64,000 nucleotides of DNA from Actinomycetales bacterium (GCA_020444245.1 JAHLLI010000007.1:168177-232176), one strand, 5' to 3'. Shown: positions 21,236-31,598, counted from the stretch's first letter. The notes: generated by a model from the letters alone, not told the origin. Program-made: numbers and translations.

Positions 21236-22929
21236 GCGAGACCGACCCCGAGGTCGAGGCCACGACGGCCACACCGGAGCCGACCGCGCAGGCCGAGACT
21301 CCAGCGCCGGCCCAGGCTCCCGAGCCCGAGGCGGACGCGCCGGCCGAGGCACCCGAGCAGGCCGAGTCGACCCCGGCACCGGACGCGGCCCCGGCACCCG
21401 AGGCCGCGGTGACCGAGGCTCCCACTGAGACCCCGGCACCCGAGGAGACCCCGGCAGCCGCGGCCGCGGTGACCGAGGCTCCGGCGGAGACCCCGGCACC
21501 CGAGGCGGAGGCGATCGCGACCCCCGCCGAGACCCCGGTGGCTCCTACGCCCACGGCCGTGGCGGCCCGCCCGAGGCCGGCCCCTCGCCCAGGTCCCCGA
21601 CCCGGGCGGCCGACCCCCAAGACCGCGGTCCCGGCGACACCGTCCGTCCCGGCCCCGCCGGACCTCACCCCTGCCGAGGAGGCCGAGGCCGCAGGCTTCG
21701 GCCGCGTCGACGCGGACGGCACCGTGTGGGTCCGCGAGGCGGCCGGCGAGCGAGTGGTCGGGCAGTACCCCGGCGCCGACGAGGCGGAGGCCCTCGCCCT
21801 GTACGTGCGGCGCTACGCCGACCTCCGCGCCACCGTGCTGCTCTTCGAGACGCGGCTGGGCACCGACCTGTCCCCCAAGGAGATCGACACCACATTGGAG
21901 CACCTCGCCGGCGAGCTCGCAGAGCCCGCCGCGGTCGGTGACCTGGACGGCCTGCGGGCCCACCTGGAGCGACTGCGCGCCCTCGCGGCCGAGCGCAAGG
22001 CTGCCGCCGAGGCCGAGCGCGCCGCGGCGAAGGCGCAGGCCGTCGAGGCCAGGACCGCGCTGGTCGAGGCCGCCGAGAAGATCGCCGAGACGGACCCGAG
22101 CCGCATGCAGTGGCGCCCCGCGGGCGAGGAGCTGCGGGTGCTGCTGGACCAGTGGAAGGAGGCCCAGCGCAGCGGCCCGCGGATCGACCGGCCGACGGAG
22201 GACGCGCTCTGGAAGCGGTTCAGCCACGCCCGGTCGACGTTCGACCGTGAGCGCCGCAGGTTCTTCAGCGACCTGGAGAAGTCCAACGCCCAGGCCAAGG
22301 AGGTCAAGGCCGCGCTGGTGGCCGAGGCCGAGGCTCTGGCGACCAGCACCGACTGGGGGCCCACGGCCGGCGCGTACCGCGACCTGATGGCCCGCTGGAA
22401 GGCTGCCGGCCGCGCCGGACGCAAGGACGACGACGCGCTCTGGGCCCGGTTCCGCGCCGCACAGGACGCCTTCTTCGGCGCCCGGGACGCGGCGAGCAAG
22501 GCCACCGACCAGGAGTTCCAGGCGAACCTCGAAGTCAAGCTCGCGCTGCTGGAGCAGGCCGAGGCCCTGCTCCCGGTGAAGGACCTCGCCGCGGCCAAGT
22601 CCGCCCTACGCGACATCCAGGCCAAGTGGGAAGAGGCCGGCAAGGTGCCGCGCGGAGATCTCCAGCGCATCGAGAGCCGGCTGCGGAGCGTCGAGCAGGC
22701 CGTGCGCGACGCGGACCAGGCACAGTGGCGGCGCACCAACCCCGAGACCCGCGCTCGGGCCGAGGGCGCTGCCGCCCAGCTGCACGCCGCGATCGCCCAG
22801 CTCGAGGACGACCTCGCCGAGGCCACCAAGGCCAAGGACGCCCGGCGCATCGCCGAGGCGACCGCGGCCCTCGCGGCGCGGCGCGCGTGGCTGGAGCAGG
22901 TCGAGCGCGCCGCCGCCGACTCGCGCTGA
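21232..22929 (+). CDS. DUF349 domain-containing protein
   Basis: 565 residues. The first 140 are low-complexity Ala/Pro/Glu/Thr, built partly from 20-residue repeats; then several DUF349 units (for example MQWRPAGEELRVLLDQWKEAQR and YRDLMARWKAAGRAGRKDDDALWARFRAAQDAFF) form a long helical rod. The protein is cytoplasmic and has no signal peptide. DUF349 proteins near rel are common in actinobacteria; function unknown. The GTG start overlaps the cyclophilin stop by 4 bp. Confidence 0.82.
   Translation: MSETDPEVEATTATPEPTAQAETPAPAQAPEPEADAPAEAPEQAESTPAPDAAPAPEAAVTEAPTETPAPEETPAAAAAVTEAPAETPAPEAEAIATPAETPVAPTPTAVAARPRPAPRPGPRPGRPTPKTAVPATPSVPAPPDLTPAEEAEAAGFGRVDADGTVWVREAAGERVVGQYPGADEAEALALYVRRYADLRATVLLFETRLGTDLSPKEIDTTLEHLAGELAEPAAVGDLDGLRAHLERLRALAAERKAAAEAERAAAKAQAVEARTALVEAAEKIAETDPSRMQWRPAGEELRVLLDQWKEAQRSGPRIDRPTEDALWKRFSHARSTFDRERRRFFSDLEKSNAQAKEVKAALVAEAEALATSTDWGPTAGAYRDLMARWKAAGRAGRKDDDALWARFRAAQDAFFGARDAASKATDQEFQANLEVKLALLEQAEALLPVKDLAAAKSALRDIQAKWEEAGKVPRGDLQRIESRLRSVEQAVRDADQAQWRRTNPETRARAEGAAAQLHAAIAQLEDDLAEATKAKDARRIAEATAALAARRAWLEQVERAAADSR
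21361..21510 (+). repeat. 60-bp in-frame minisatellite in the DUF349 gene
   Basis: About 2.5 imperfect copies of a 60-bp unit begin at 21361, 21421 and 21481; shared blocks are GACCCCGGCACCCGAGG and GCGGTGACCGAGGCT. They encode Ala/Pro/Glu-rich 20-residue repeats. Confidence 0.75.
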
Positions 22930-22947
22930 GCCGCCGACTCGCGCTGA
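22912..22947 (+). repeat. 18-bp tandem duplication over a stop codon
   Basis: GCCGCCGACTCGCGCTGA occurs twice in tandem (22912-22929 and 22930-22947). The first copy includes the DUF349 stop codon and the second is non-coding. Confidence 0.9.
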
Positions 22948-23001
22948 GGAGCCCCGACCCAGGTCCCGGCGCGCGCGTCGCGCGGACGCCTCGTCGCGAC
23001 G

Positions 23002-25344
23002 TCAGTCGGGCAGGTGCGCCGCTGCGGCTCCGGTGAGCCGGTACACGTCGTAGACGCCGTCCACCTTGCGCACCGCCGCCAGGACGGAGTTCAGGTGGGT
23101 GGTCTCGGCCATCTCGAAGACGAACCGTGAGATCGCCACGCGGTCCCTGCTCGTGGAGACCGTCGCGGACAGGATGTTCACGTGGTGGTCCGACAGGACC
23201 CGCGTCACGTCCGAGAGCAGCCGGCTGCGGTCGATCGCCTCCACCTGGATCTGGACGAGGAAGACCGTCCCGGCCCCGGGTTCCCACTCGACCTCGACGA
23301 TCCGCTCGGGCTGGTTGCGCAGCGAGGCGACGTTGGCGCAGTCGGTGCGGTGCACGCTCACCCCGGCGCCGCGGGTCACGAAGCCCAGGATCTCGTCGCC
23401 TGGCACCGGCGTGCAGCACTTCGCGAGCTTGGCCCACACGTCCCCGACGCCCTTGACGCTCACCCCGGCGTCGGTGCTGCGGCTCTTGGTGCGGGTCTGC
23501 CCGGGCCGGGTGACCTCGGCCAGGTCCTCCTCGGCTGACGACTCGCCGCCCAGCGACTGGACCAGGCGGTGGACGACGGTCTGGGCCGAGACCTGCTGCT
23601 CCCCCACCGCCGCGTACAGCGCCGAGACGTCGGCGTAGCGCATCTCGTTGGCCAGGGTGACGAGGGCCTCGTGCGACAGCAACCGCTGGATCGGCAGGTT
23701 CTGCTTGCGCATCGCCTTGGCGATGGCGTCCTTGCCGTGCTCGATGGCCTCCTCGCGACGCTCCTTGGAGAACCACTGGCGGATCTTGTTGCGTGCCCGC
23801 GGGCTCTTGACGAAGTTCAGCCAGTCCTGCGACGGCCCGGCGGTCTCGGACTTGGAGGTCAGCACCTCGACCACGTCACCGTTCTCCAGCTCGGAGTCCA
23901 GCGGCACCAGTCGGCTGTTGACCCGCGCGCCCATCGTGCGATGGCCCACCTCGGTGTGCACCGCATAGGCGAAGTCCACCGGGGTGGAGCCCGACGGCAG
24001 CGCCATCACCTCGCCCTTGGGGGTGAAGACGTACACCTCCGAGCCGCGGATGTCGAAGCGCAGCGAGTCCAGGAACTCGTTCGGGTCGGCGGTCTCCTGC
24101 TGCCAGTCCACCAGCTGGCGCAGCCAGGCCATGTCGGTCGCCGCGTCCGGCGCGCCGCCCTTGGGGTGCTTGACCTCGTCCTTGTACTTCCAGTGCGCCG
24201 CGATGCCGTACTCGGCCCGCCGGTGCATGTCATGGGTGCGGATCTGGATCTCGACGGGTTTGCCGCCCGGACCGATCACCGTCGTGTGCAACGACTGGTA
24301 CATGTTGAACTTGGGCATCGCGATGTAGTCCTTGAACCGGCCGGGCACCGGGTTCCATCGCGCGTGCAGGGCGCCGAGCGCCGCGTAGCAGTCCCGGACC
24401 GTGTCCACCAGGACGCGCACCCCGACCAGGTCGTAGATGTCGGAGAAGTCGCGACCGCGCACGATCATCTTCTGGTAGATCGAGTAGTAGTGCTTGGGCC
24501 GGCTGGTCACCACGGCCCGGATCCGCGCCGCCCGCAGGTCCGCCGTCACCTGCTCGCGCACGCTCGTCAGGTACTCGTCGCGCGCCGGCGCCCGCTCGAC
24601 CACCAGCCGCACGATCTCGTCGAAGATCTTCGGGTACAGGGTGTGGAAGGACAGGTCCTCGAGCTCCCACTTGATCGTGTTCATCCCCAGCCGGTGTGCC
24701 AGCGGGGCGTAGATCTCCAAGGTCTCGCGTGCCTTGCGCTCCGCCGACTCCTGCGGCACGTACTTCCAGGTCCGGGCGTTGTGCAGCCGGTCGGCGAGCT
24801 TGATCACGAGCACGCGGATGTCGCGCGCCATCGCGACCACCATCTTGCGCACCGTCTCGGCCTGGGCCGCATCGCCGTAGTTGACCTTGTCGAGCTTCGT
24901 GACACCGTCCACGAGCTTGGCGATCTCGTCCCCGAAGTCCGCGCGCAGCTGCTCCAGGGAGTACTCGGTGTCCTCGACCGTGTCGTGCAGCAGCGCGGCG
25001 GCGAGGGTGGGCGGCGTCATCCCCAGCTCGGCCAGGATCGTCGCGACCGCGACGGGATGGGTGATGTACGGGTCGCCGCTCTTGCGCTGCTGGCCGCGGT
25101 GGGCGAGTTCGGCGATCTCGTACGCCCGAAGCAGCAGCCCGATGTCGGCCTTGGGGTGGTTGGCGCGCACGGCCTGCAGCACGGGCTCGAGCGCCGGTGG
25201 CGTGGGAGACACACTGCGCGCGACCAGGCGCTCCCACCGCGACCGGCTGCGCGTCCCGAGCGCGATCTCCCCGGTCGGCGGGACCTGACCGCCAGGCACC
25301 TCGGCCACGGGCGTGCTGGGGCCGGGCACGTCGCTGTCGCTCAT
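23002..25344 (-). CDS. rel: bifunctional (p)ppGpp synthetase/hydrolase Rel
   Basis: 780 residues with the full long-RSH layout: HD hydrolase domain ([26 protein letters not shown] with the HD metal ligands), synthetase domain ([16 protein letters not shown]), TGS domain ([29 protein letters not shown]), a conserved Cys region and a C-terminal ACT domain. Makes and degrades the stringent alarmone. Both active sites look intact, so bifunctional. Starts at ATG 25344; apt, secF and secD lie upstream on the same strand, the standard actinobacterial order. Confidence 0.94.
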   Translation of the reverse strand: MSDSDVPGPSTPVAEVPGGQVPPTGEIALGTRSRSRWERLVARSVSPTPPALEPVLQAVRANHPKADIGLLLRAYEIAELAHRGQQRKSGDPYITHPVAVATILAELGMTPPTLAAALLHDTVEDTEYSLEQLRADFGDEIAKLVDGVTKLDKVNYGDAAQAETVRKMVVAMARDIRVLVIKLADRLHNARTWKYVPQESAERKARETLEIYAPLAHRLGMNTIKWELEDLSFHTLYPKIFDEIVRLVVERAPARDEYLTSVREQVTADLRAARIRAVVTSRPKHYYSIYQKMIVRGRDFSDIYDLVGVRVLVDTVRDCYAALGALHARWNPVPGRFKDYIAMPKFNMYQSLHTTVIGPGGKPVEIQIRTHDMHRRAEYGIAAHWKYKDEVKHPKGGAPDAATDMAWLRQLVDWQQETADPNEFLDSLRFDIRGSEVYVFTPKGEVMALPSGSTPVDFAYAVHTEVGHRTMGARVNSRLVPLDSELENGDVVEVLTSKSETAGPSQDWLNFVKSPRARNKIRQWFSKERREEAIEHGKDAIAKAMRKQNLPIQRLLSHEALVTLANEMRYADVSALYAAVGEQQVSAQTVVHRLVQSLGGESSAEEDLAEVTRPGQTRTKSRSTDAGVSVKGVGDVWAKLAKCCTPVPGDEILGFVTRGAGVSVHRTDCANVASLRNQPERIVEVEWEPGAGTVFLVQIQVEAIDRSRLLSDVTRVLSDHHVNILSATVSTSRDRVAISRFVFEMAETTHLNSVLAAVRKVDGVYDVYRLTGAAAAHLPD

Positions 25345-25406
25345 CAGCCCTCCCCTCGCACCTGACCTTCGATTCTAGGTCCGCGCGCCGGGGGCTCCGC
25401 GACCGC

Positions 25407-25931
25407 TCAGTAGGTGAGCAGGGTCTGCACGGTGTGGTCGGCCAGCTTGGACCGGCCGTCGAGGAAGGTCAGCTCCATGAGGAACGACAGGGCGGCGACT
25501 TTGCTTCCCGCCTGCTCCAGCAGCTCGACCGTCGCGGCGGCGGTCCCGCCGGTGGCCAGGACGTCGTCCACGACGAGCACCCGCGCGCCGCGCGCCATCG
25601 CGTCCCGGTGCACCTCGAGCACGGCGCTGCCGTACTCCAGGTCGTAGGCGCCGGAGAGCGTCTCCCGCGGTAGCTTGCCGGCCTTGCGGACCGGGACGAA
25701 GCCCACGCCCAGCTCGACGGCCACCGGCGCGCCGAGGATGAAGCCGCGAGCCTCCATGCCGACCACCAGGTCGACCTCCGGCGCCTGCTCCGCCATGTGG
25801 CGGATCACCGCGGCGAACGCCGGGCCGTCACCGAGCAGGGGGGTGATGTCCTTGAACACCACGCCCGGCGTCGGGTAGTCGGGCACGTCGCGCACCAGCG
25901 CACCGGCGAGCGCCACGAGGTCGCTGCTCAC
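25407..25931 (-). CDS. apt: adenine phosphoribosyltransferase
   Basis: Salvages adenine with PRPP to AMP. The 174-residue product has the PRPP-binding motif VLVVDDVLATGGTA and the FKDITPLL and MEARGFILG segments of the family. GTG at 25931 overlaps the secF stop as GTGA; longer in-frame sequence lies inside secF and is rejected. Ends 62 bp before rel. Confidence 0.93.
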   Translation of the reverse strand: MSSDLVALAGALVRDVPDYPTPGVVFKDITPLLGDGPAFAAVIRHMAEQAPEVDLVVGMEARGFILGAPVAVELGVGFVPVRKAGKLPRETLSGAYDLEYGSAVLEVHRDAMARGARVLVVDDVLATGGTAAATVELLEQAGSKVAALSFLMELTFLDGRSKLADHTVQTLLTY

Positions 25932-27046
25932 GGCTTGCGCCCCGGACCACGCGAGCCCTTGCGGCGCCTGGGCTGCGCGGCCACCCCGAGGTGCTGGCCC
26001 GGGACGGAGGCGCCGACCCGTACGTGGGTCACGTCCTCCACGTCCAGCGTGCCGTCCTCGACGGCCGCGGCACGCAGAGCCAGGACCTCCTTGGTGTGGG
26101 CCGCCACGGCCGGCTCGCGGTTGCGCAGCGAGACCTCGACCGGGGTCGCGATGAAGATCGAGGAGAACGTCCCGGCGATGATGCCGACGAACAACGCGAG
26201 CGCGATGTCCCGCAGCGTCCCCGCCCCGAGGATGAACGCGCCGATGAACAGGATGCCGCTGACCGGCAGCAGTGCCACCACGGAGGTGTTGATCGACCGC
26301 ACCAGGGTCTGGTTCACGGCGAGGTTCGACAGCTCGGCGTGGGTGTACCGCTTCTGCTGGAGCAGCTTGGCGTTGTTCTCCCGGACCTTGTCGAACACCA
26401 CGACGGTGTCGTAGATCGAGTATCCCAGGATGGTCAGGAACCCGATCACGGTCGCCGGGCTGACCTCCCAGCCGACCAGCGTGTACATCCCGACGGTGAT
26501 GACCATGTCGTGCACCAGCGCCACGAGTGCGGCGACCGCCATCCGCCAGTTGCGGAAGTAGATCGTCATGACGAGGGTGACGAGCACCAGGAACACGACC
26601 AGGCCCCGCACGGCCTTGTCCGTCACGTCCGCGCCCCAGCTCGGGCCGATGAACTGCGAGGACACGTTCGCTCCGCCGTACGCGGCCGAGAGGGCGTCGG
26701 CGGCCTGCTGGGTCTGCTCCGAGGTCAGCTGAGACGTCTGCACGCGGAGCGACTGCGTGCCACTCGCCCCGAGCACGGAGACCCGGGGCACCTCGTCCGA
26801 CTTGATCGACGCGATCGCGTCGAACGCCGGCTGCTGGTTGGTGGTCGAGACGTCGGAGACGATGAACTCCGAGCCACCGACGAACTCGATGCCGGGTGTC
26901 AGACCCTTGAAGATGAGCAGCAGTGCCGAGACGAGGACGATCGCGCCGGAGATCGTGTACCACCGTCGCCGGTGGCCGACGATGTCGTAGGAGCGCCGGC
27001 CCGTGTAGAGGTCGTTGCCCCAGCGGCCCATCCTGGTCTCGGCCAT
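25928..27046 (-). CDS. secF: protein translocase subunit SecF
   Basis: 372-residue membrane protein of the SecDF complex, which uses proton motive force to aid protein export. An N-terminal helix, the periplasmic P1-like loop with GIEFVGGSEF, and five further helices including VGFLTILGYSIYDTVVVFDKVREN (with the conserved Asp) are visible. The ATG overlaps the secD stop by one base. The C-terminus has an actinobacterial basic tail (QPRRRKGSRGPGRKP). Confidence 0.94.
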   Translation of the reverse strand: MAETRMGRWGNDLYTGRRSYDIVGHRRRWYTISGAIVLVSALLLIFKGLTPGIEFVGGSEFIVSDVSTTNQQPAFDAIASIKSDEVPRVSVLGASGTQSLRVQTSQLTSEQTQQAADALSAAYGGANVSSQFIGPSWGADVTDKAVRGLVVFLVLVTLVMTIYFRNWRMAVAALVALVHDMVITVGMYTLVGWEVSPATVIGFLTILGYSIYDTVVVFDKVRENNAKLLQQKRYTHAELSNLAVNQTLVRSINTSVVALLPVSGILFIGAFILGAGTLRDIALALFVGIIAGTFSSIFIATPVEVSLRNREPAVAAHTKEVLALRAAAVEDGTLDVEDVTHVRVGASVPGQHLGVAAQPRRRKGSRGPGRKP

Positions 27047-28710
27047 CAGGCGTCCTCTCCCTCGGTGGACGTCGCCGCGGCCTTGGCCGCCGCCCGCCGC
27101 TCCGCGATCGTCATGCGGCGCTCCGCCGCGTCCGCCGGCTCGTCCGGGCCGACCACCCGCCCGCGGCCCACGTACCGCGTACGCGCACCGAGCTGCTCCG
27201 GGTCCAGCCCGGAGAACCGGTGGCCCTCGCCGAAGAACTTGGTCCTGGCCAGCAGCACCATCAGCGGGTGGGTGAGTGTGAACACCACGAGCAGGTCGAC
27301 CAACGTCGTCAGGCCGAGCGTGAAGGCGAAGCCCCGCACGCCGCCGACGGCCAGGAAGTACAGCACGAGGGCGGCCAGGAAGTTCACCGTGTCGGACGCC
27401 AGGATCGTGCGCTTGGCCCGCGCCCAGCCCTGCGACACGGCCGCGGGCAGGGTCCGGCCGTCGCGCAGCTCGTCACGGATGCGTTCGAAGTACACGATGA
27501 ACGAGTCCGCCGTGATGCCGATCGCGACGATCAGGCCGGCGACACCGGGCAGGCTGAGCCGGTAGCCCTGAGTCCAGGACAGCAGCGCGATCAGCCCGTA
27601 CGTCACCGCTCCGGCGACCAGCAGGCTCAGCACCGTGACGAAGCCCAGGGCCCGGTACTGGAACACCGAGTAGACCACCACGAGCGCCAGACCGATGAGG
27701 CCGGCCAGGATCCCGCGCTGGAGCTGCTCGGAGCCGAGCGTGGCGGAGATCGTCTGCTCGCTCTGCACGGTGAAGGTCAAGGGCAGCGCACCGAAGTTCA
27801 GCTGGCGCGCCAGCGTCGCCGCCGACTCGCGCGTGAAGTTGCCCGAGATCTCGGCCTTGCCGTTCGGGATGACGCTGTTGATCTGCGGCGCGGAGATCAC
27901 CAGGCCGTCGAGCACGATCGCGAACTGGTTGCGCGGCGACGGCAGGTCCAGCAGGCGGGTGCTCGTCTCGCGGAACGCCGTCGTCCCCTCGGCGTTGAGG
28001 GTGAGGTTGACGACCCACTCGTTGGTCAGCTGCCCGGTCTGGGTGACCTTGAGCCCGGACGACGCGCCGGACAGGTCCTTGCCGTACACCTCGACCGGGC
28101 CGAGCACGTACTTGGCCGAGCCGTCCACCTGGCACGTGACCAGAGGCTTGGCGGGATCGCCGGTCGTGGACCCGGCCCCGGTGAGGTTCTTGGTGTCGGT
28201 GCAGTCGAGCTTGGCGAACTCGTCCAGGACGTCCTGGGTCAGCCAGTCGAGCGACGACGCGTCAGCCGGCGTACCCAGGTTGCTCGCGGCGGTCTCGGGC
28301 GTCCCGGCGGCCGGCGCACCGACCTTGATCACCGGGCGGAAGAACATCTGCGCGGACTGCCGGACCAGGTTGAGCGTCTCCTGGCTCGGCTTGCCGGGGA
28401 GGGCGACCACGATGTTGCGGTTCTGCCCCGAGCCCTGCGACGTGATCTCGGCCTCGGCGACACCGGACGCGTCGACCCGCTGGCGGATGATGTCGATCGC
28501 CTGGGTGATGTCCGCGTCGGTGATCGTCTCGTTGCTGACCGGGCGCAGGATCAGCTGTGTGCCGCCCTCCAGGTCGAGCGCGAGCTTCGGGGTCAGCGAG
28601 CCGTCGGACCAGGTCGCTCCGGCGAACAGGGCTGCGAACAACGCGACGATCACGACGCCCAGGGTCACCAGGGTGCGCACGGGCCGCTCACGGCGGGTCG
28701 GTGTGGCCAA
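27046..28710 (-). CDS. secD: protein translocase subunit SecD
   Basis: 554 residues: N-terminal helix, a large extracytoplasmic P1 region beginning LALDLEGGTQLILRP, then five helices with VAIGITADSFIVYFERIRDELRDG, the conserved SecD TM4 segment. Works with SecF and YajC. The operon order yajC-secD-secF-apt-rel is typical. ATG 28710 follows AGAAGACT. Confidence 0.94.
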   Translation of the reverse strand: MATPTRRERPVRTLVTLGVVIVALFAALFAGATWSDGSLTPKLALDLEGGTQLILRPVSNETITDADITQAIDIIRQRVDASGVAEAEITSQGSGQNRNIVVALPGKPSQETLNLVRQSAQMFFRPVIKVGAPAAGTPETAASNLGTPADASSLDWLTQDVLDEFAKLDCTDTKNLTGAGSTTGDPAKPLVTCQVDGSAKYVLGPVEVYGKDLSGASSGLKVTQTGQLTNEWVVNLTLNAEGTTAFRETSTRLLDLPSPRNQFAIVLDGLVISAPQINSVIPNGKAEISGNFTRESAATLARQLNFGALPLTFTVQSEQTISATLGSEQLQRGILAGLIGLALVVVYSVFQYRALGFVTVLSLLVAGAVTYGLIALLSWTQGYRLSLPGVAGLIVAIGITADSFIVYFERIRDELRDGRTLPAAVSQGWARAKRTILASDTVNFLAALVLYFLAVGGVRGFAFTLGLTTLVDLLVVFTLTHPLMVLLARTKFFGEGHRFSGLDPEQLGARTRYVGRGRVVGPDEPADAAERRMTIAERRAAAKAAATSTEGEDA

Positions 28711-28753
28711 CGGTCAGTCTTCTCTCGTGTGAATCGGTCCGGGCGGGCTCAGC

Positions 28754-29182
28754 TCAGCCGCGGCGGTCGTCCTCGGGGCCGGACGCGTCCTCGGAGTCCT
28801 CAGAGTCCTCGTCGAGCTCCTCGGCGTCCTCGCCGGTCTCGTCCCAGTCCTCCTCGTCCCAGTCCTGCTCGTCCCACTCGGGGTCCTCGTCCGGTTCGAG
28901 GTCGTCGGCGTCCTCGTCCGCGACGGGGGTCTCGACGAGCCTGGCGATCGCGGCCTTGGTCCAGCGCGTGACGACCCCCGGGGCCGTCTCCAACGCGACG
29001 ACGTCGCCGTCGACCGACACGACCGTGCCGAACGCGCCGCCGATCGTCACGACATCCTGGCCGGGCTGCAGGTTGTCCCGGAAGGCCGCCGCCGCCTGCT
29101 GCTGCTTGCGGTTGCGGCTGGAGAGCCAGAACATCGACCCCACCATCACAACAACCAGGAGGGGGAGGAACAGCTGGTCCAT
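28754..29182 (-). CDS. yajC: preprotein translocase subunit YajC
   Basis: 142 residues: one N-terminal transmembrane helix (LFLPLLVVVMVGSMFWL), a YajC domain with LQPGQDVVTIGGAFGTVV, and an unusually acidic C-terminal tail of about 45 residues rich in Asp/Glu. Accessory membrane subunit of SecDF. First gene of the sec operon; a TAGACT hexamer at 29215-29220 on this strand could be its -10. Confidence 0.9.
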   Translation of the reverse strand: MDQLFLPLLVVVMVGSMFWLSSRNRKQQQAAAAFRDNLQPGQDVVTIGGAFGTVVSVDGDVVALETAPGVVTRWTKAAIARLVETPVADEDADDLEPDEDPEWDEQDWDEEDWDETGEDAEELDEDSEDSEDASGPEDDRRG

Positions 29183-29214
29183 GTCTTCGTCCTTGTCGCC
29201 GGTGGCCGGGCCGC

Positions 29215-29220
29215 AGTCTA
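29215..29220 (-). promoter_or_regulatory. candidate -10 element for yajC-secDF
   Basis: TAGACT on the minus strand, 33 bp before the yajC ATG. No -35 hexamer stands out. Confidence 0.35.
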
Positions 29221-29285
29221 GGTGACGCGCGCTCCCCCGCCCTAACGGCGCCCCGCCGGCATCGGTTCCCGCTCGAGCAGGAGCC

Positions 29286-30323
29286 TCAGTCGAACAGCGT
29301 CGCGCCGGCGTCGGGGCGGCGCAGACCCAGATGATCGTACGCGCGTGCCGTCGCCACCCGGCCCCGAGGGGTCCGCCCCATCAGCCCCTCGCGGACCAGG
29401 AACGGCTCAGCGACGGTCTCGACCGTCTCCGGCTCCTCACCGACGGCCACGGCCAGGGTGCTGAGCCCCACCGGCCCACCGCCGAATCGCTCGCACAGCG
29501 CGCTCAGCACCGCGCGGTCGAGCCGGTCCAGCCCGAGCTCGTCCACCTCGTAGACCTCGAGCGCCGACCGGGCGGCGATCAGGTCGGCACGCCCGTCGCC
29601 GCGCACCTGGGCCCAGTCCCGCACGCGGCGCAGCAGCCGGTTGGCGATCCGCGGCGTGCCGCGCGAGCGGCCTGCGATCTCCACGGCGGCGTCCTCGGCG
29701 AGCTCGACGCCGAGCAGCCCCGCCGAGCGGACGAGCACCTGGCGGAGCTCGTCGGCGTCGTAGAAGTCGAGGTGAGCGGTGAAGCCGAACCGGTCGCGCA
29801 GCGGTGCGGGCAGCAGGCCGGCGCGCGTCGTCGCACCGACCACCGTGAACGGTGGCAGGGTCAGGCCGATCGCGTTGGCGCCGGGACCCTTGCCGACCAC
29901 GACGTCGACCCGGAAGTCCTCCATCGCTACGTAGAGCAGCTCCTCCGCGGGGCGGGCGAGCCGGTGGATCTCGTCCAGGAACAGCACCTCGCCCTCCTCC
30001 AGGGACGAGAGCACGGCGGCGAGGTCCCCGGCGTGCTGGATGGCCGGCCCGGAGGTGACGCGCACCGACGCGCCGAGCTCGGCGGCGATGATCATGGCCA
30101 GGGTCGTCTTGCCCAGCCCTGGCGGTCCCGAGAGCAGCACATGGTCCGGTGCGCGCCCGCGACCGATCGCCGCGTGCAGCACCAGCTCGAGCTGGTCGCG
30201 CACCACCCGCTGGCCGATGAACTCGCCCAGCCGGCGTGGTCGCAGGGCGACCTCCGCGGCACGCTCGGCGTCCTCGGCGCCGGGAGCGACGATCCGCTCG
30301 GTGGCGAACTCCTCCTCAGACAC
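29286..30323 (-). CDS. ruvB: Holliday junction branch migration helicase RuvB
   Basis: 345-residue AAA+ motor. Walker [10 protein letters not shown], Walker [10 protein letters not shown], sensor [18 protein letters not shown] and the winged-helix C-terminal domain with [10 protein letters not shown] are present. GTG at 30323 ([11 protein letters not shown]) overlaps the ruvA stop by 8 bp; the longer frame covers ruvA and is rejected. Acts with RuvA and RuvC, encoded just upstream. Confidence 0.95.
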   Translation of the reverse strand: MSEEEFATERIVAPGAEDAERAAEVALRPRRLGEFIGQRVVRDQLELVLHAAIGRGRAPDHVLLSGPPGLGKTTLAMIIAAELGASVRVTSGPAIQHAGDLAAVLSSLEEGEVLFLDEIHRLARPAEELLYVAMEDFRVDVVVGKGPGANAIGLTLPPFTVVGATTRAGLLPAPLRDRFGFTAHLDFYDADELRQVLVRSAGLLGVELAEDAAVEIAGRSRGTPRIANRLLRRVRDWAQVRGDGRADLIAARSALEVYEVDELGLDRLDRAVLSALCERFGGGPVGLSTLAVAVGEEPETVETVAEPFLVREGLMGRTPRGRVATARAYDHLGLRRPDAGATLFD

Positions 30324-30912
30324 GGCCACCGCCCAGCCCGCGCAGCGCGGCCCGGAGCACCTCGGCGACGTCGCCGACGGGCTCGCCGTCCGGCGTGACC
30401 GCGTCGACGGCCTGCTGGGCCACCTTCTGCGCCCAGCCCAGGCCCACCAACGCCTCGACCACCTCGCCGCGCCGGTCGGCCGTCGCCGCTGCTGGCGCGG
30501 ACGCCGCCACGGGGGCGCCGAGCCGGTCGGCCAGCTCGAGCACGAGGCGCTGGGCGCCCTTGCGACCGATCCCCGGCACACGTTGGAGCGCTGCGAGGTC
30601 CTCGGTGGCGACCGCGGTACGCAACCCGTCAGGGCTGTGCACGGCGAGCATCGCCAGGGCCAGCCGCGGGCCGATGCCACTGACCGTCTGCACCTGCTCG
30701 AACACGTCCCGCTCGTCCTCGTCGGCGAAGCCGAACAAGGTCAGCGAGTCCTCTCGCACGACCATCGAGGTGGCCAGGCGGGCCCGCTCCCCCAGCCGCA
30801 GGCCGGCGAGCGTCGCGGGCGTCGCGTGGACGAGCAGCCCGACGCCGCCGACCTCGAGGACCGCGGCGTCCAGGCGCACCGCCGCCACCCGCCCGTCGAC
30901 CGTGGCGATCAC
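30316..30912 (-). CDS. ruvA: Holliday junction branch migration protein RuvA
   Basis: 198 residues: N-terminal OB fold ([15 protein letters not shown]), two helix-hairpin-helix motifs ([13 protein letters not shown] and [13 protein letters not shown]), and domain III that contacts RuvB. A LexA-like dyad sits about 37 bp upstream. Start ATG at 30912 gives the conserved N-terminus. Confidence 0.94.
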   Translation of the reverse strand: MIATVDGRVAAVRLDAAVLEVGGVGLLVHATPATLAGLRLGERARLATSMVVREDSLTLFGFADEDERDVFEQVQTVSGIGPRLALAMLAVHSPDGLRTAVATEDLAALQRVPGIGRKGAQRLVLELADRLGAPVAASAPAAATADRRGEVVEALVGLGWAQKVAQQAVDAVTPDGEPVGDVAEVLRAALRGLGGGRV

Positions 30913-30948
30913 CCGGAACCTCCGTCCTGCGCCGAGCCGGCGCGTGCC

Positions 30949-30962
30949 CGAACACCTGTACG
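30949..30962 (-). promoter_or_regulatory. possible LexA (SOS) box upstream of ruvAB
   Basis: CGAACACCTGTACG matches the core of the actinobacterial SOS box TCGAAC-N4-GTTCGA except for one base (GTACG for GTTCG), in the ruvC-ruvA gap. Location supports damage-inducible control of ruvAB. Confidence 0.45.
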
Positions 30963-30985
30963 ACGCACGCTAGCAAGCCGGCCGC

Positions 30986-31549
30986 TCAGCGCCCGCTCCG
31001 GCGCGCCGCCGCCTCCGCGGTCGCCCAGGCCCGCTGAGCCGCGGTGGGTCCGGTCCGGCGGGCGCCGACGCCCGCTCCTCCCGGCCGCCACAGGTGGCAG
31101 ATCGCCAGGGCGAGCGCGTCGGCCGCGTCCGCGGGGGTCGGTCGCGTGTCGAGCTCGAGGATGCGGGTCACCATGGCGGCCACCTGAGCCTTGCCCGCCC
31201 GGCCGCTGCCCGTGACCGCGGCCTTGACCTCGCTCGGGGTGTGCAGCGCGACCGGGATGTCCCGTCGGGCGGCGGCGACCATCACCACGCCGGAGACCTG
31301 GGCGGTGCCCATCACGGTGCGGACGTTGTGCTGGGCGAAGACCCGCTCCACCGCCACCGCGTCGGGTCGGTGCCGGTCCAGCCACTGCTCGACCTCGGCC
31401 TCGATCGCGACCAGCCGCGTGGCAGGGTCCGCGTCGGCGTCCGAGCGCGCCACGCCGACCTCGACCAACCGCACGCGGCGCCCTGGCATGGCGTCGACGA
31501 CGCCGAGGCCGCACCGGGTCAGCCCAGGGTCCACGCCGAGCACTCGCAC
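30986..31549 (-). CDS. ruvC: crossover junction endodeoxyribonuclease RuvC
   Basis: 187-residue Holliday junction resolvase. Catalytic acidic residues in [21 protein letters not shown] and the C-terminal [12 protein letters not shown] are intact. GTG at 31549 gives the canonical start [10 protein letters not shown] non-conserved 25-residue basic tail follows the nuclease domain. Second gene after yebC in the conserved yebC-ruvC-ruvA-ruvB order. Confidence 0.94.
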   Translation of the reverse strand: MRVLGVDPGLTRCGLGVVDAMPGRRVRLVEVGVARSDADADPATRLVAIEAEVEQWLDRHRPDAVAVERVFAQHNVRTVMGTAQVSGVVMVAAARRDIPVALHTPSEVKAAVTGSGRAGKAQVAAMVTRILELDTRPTPADAADALALAICHLWRPGGAGVGARRTGPTAAQRAWATAEAAARRSGR

Positions 31550-31598
31550 CGCGCCAGTCTCCCCCGTGGCCGCCGGGCCGTGGCGCACCGACGCGCTG

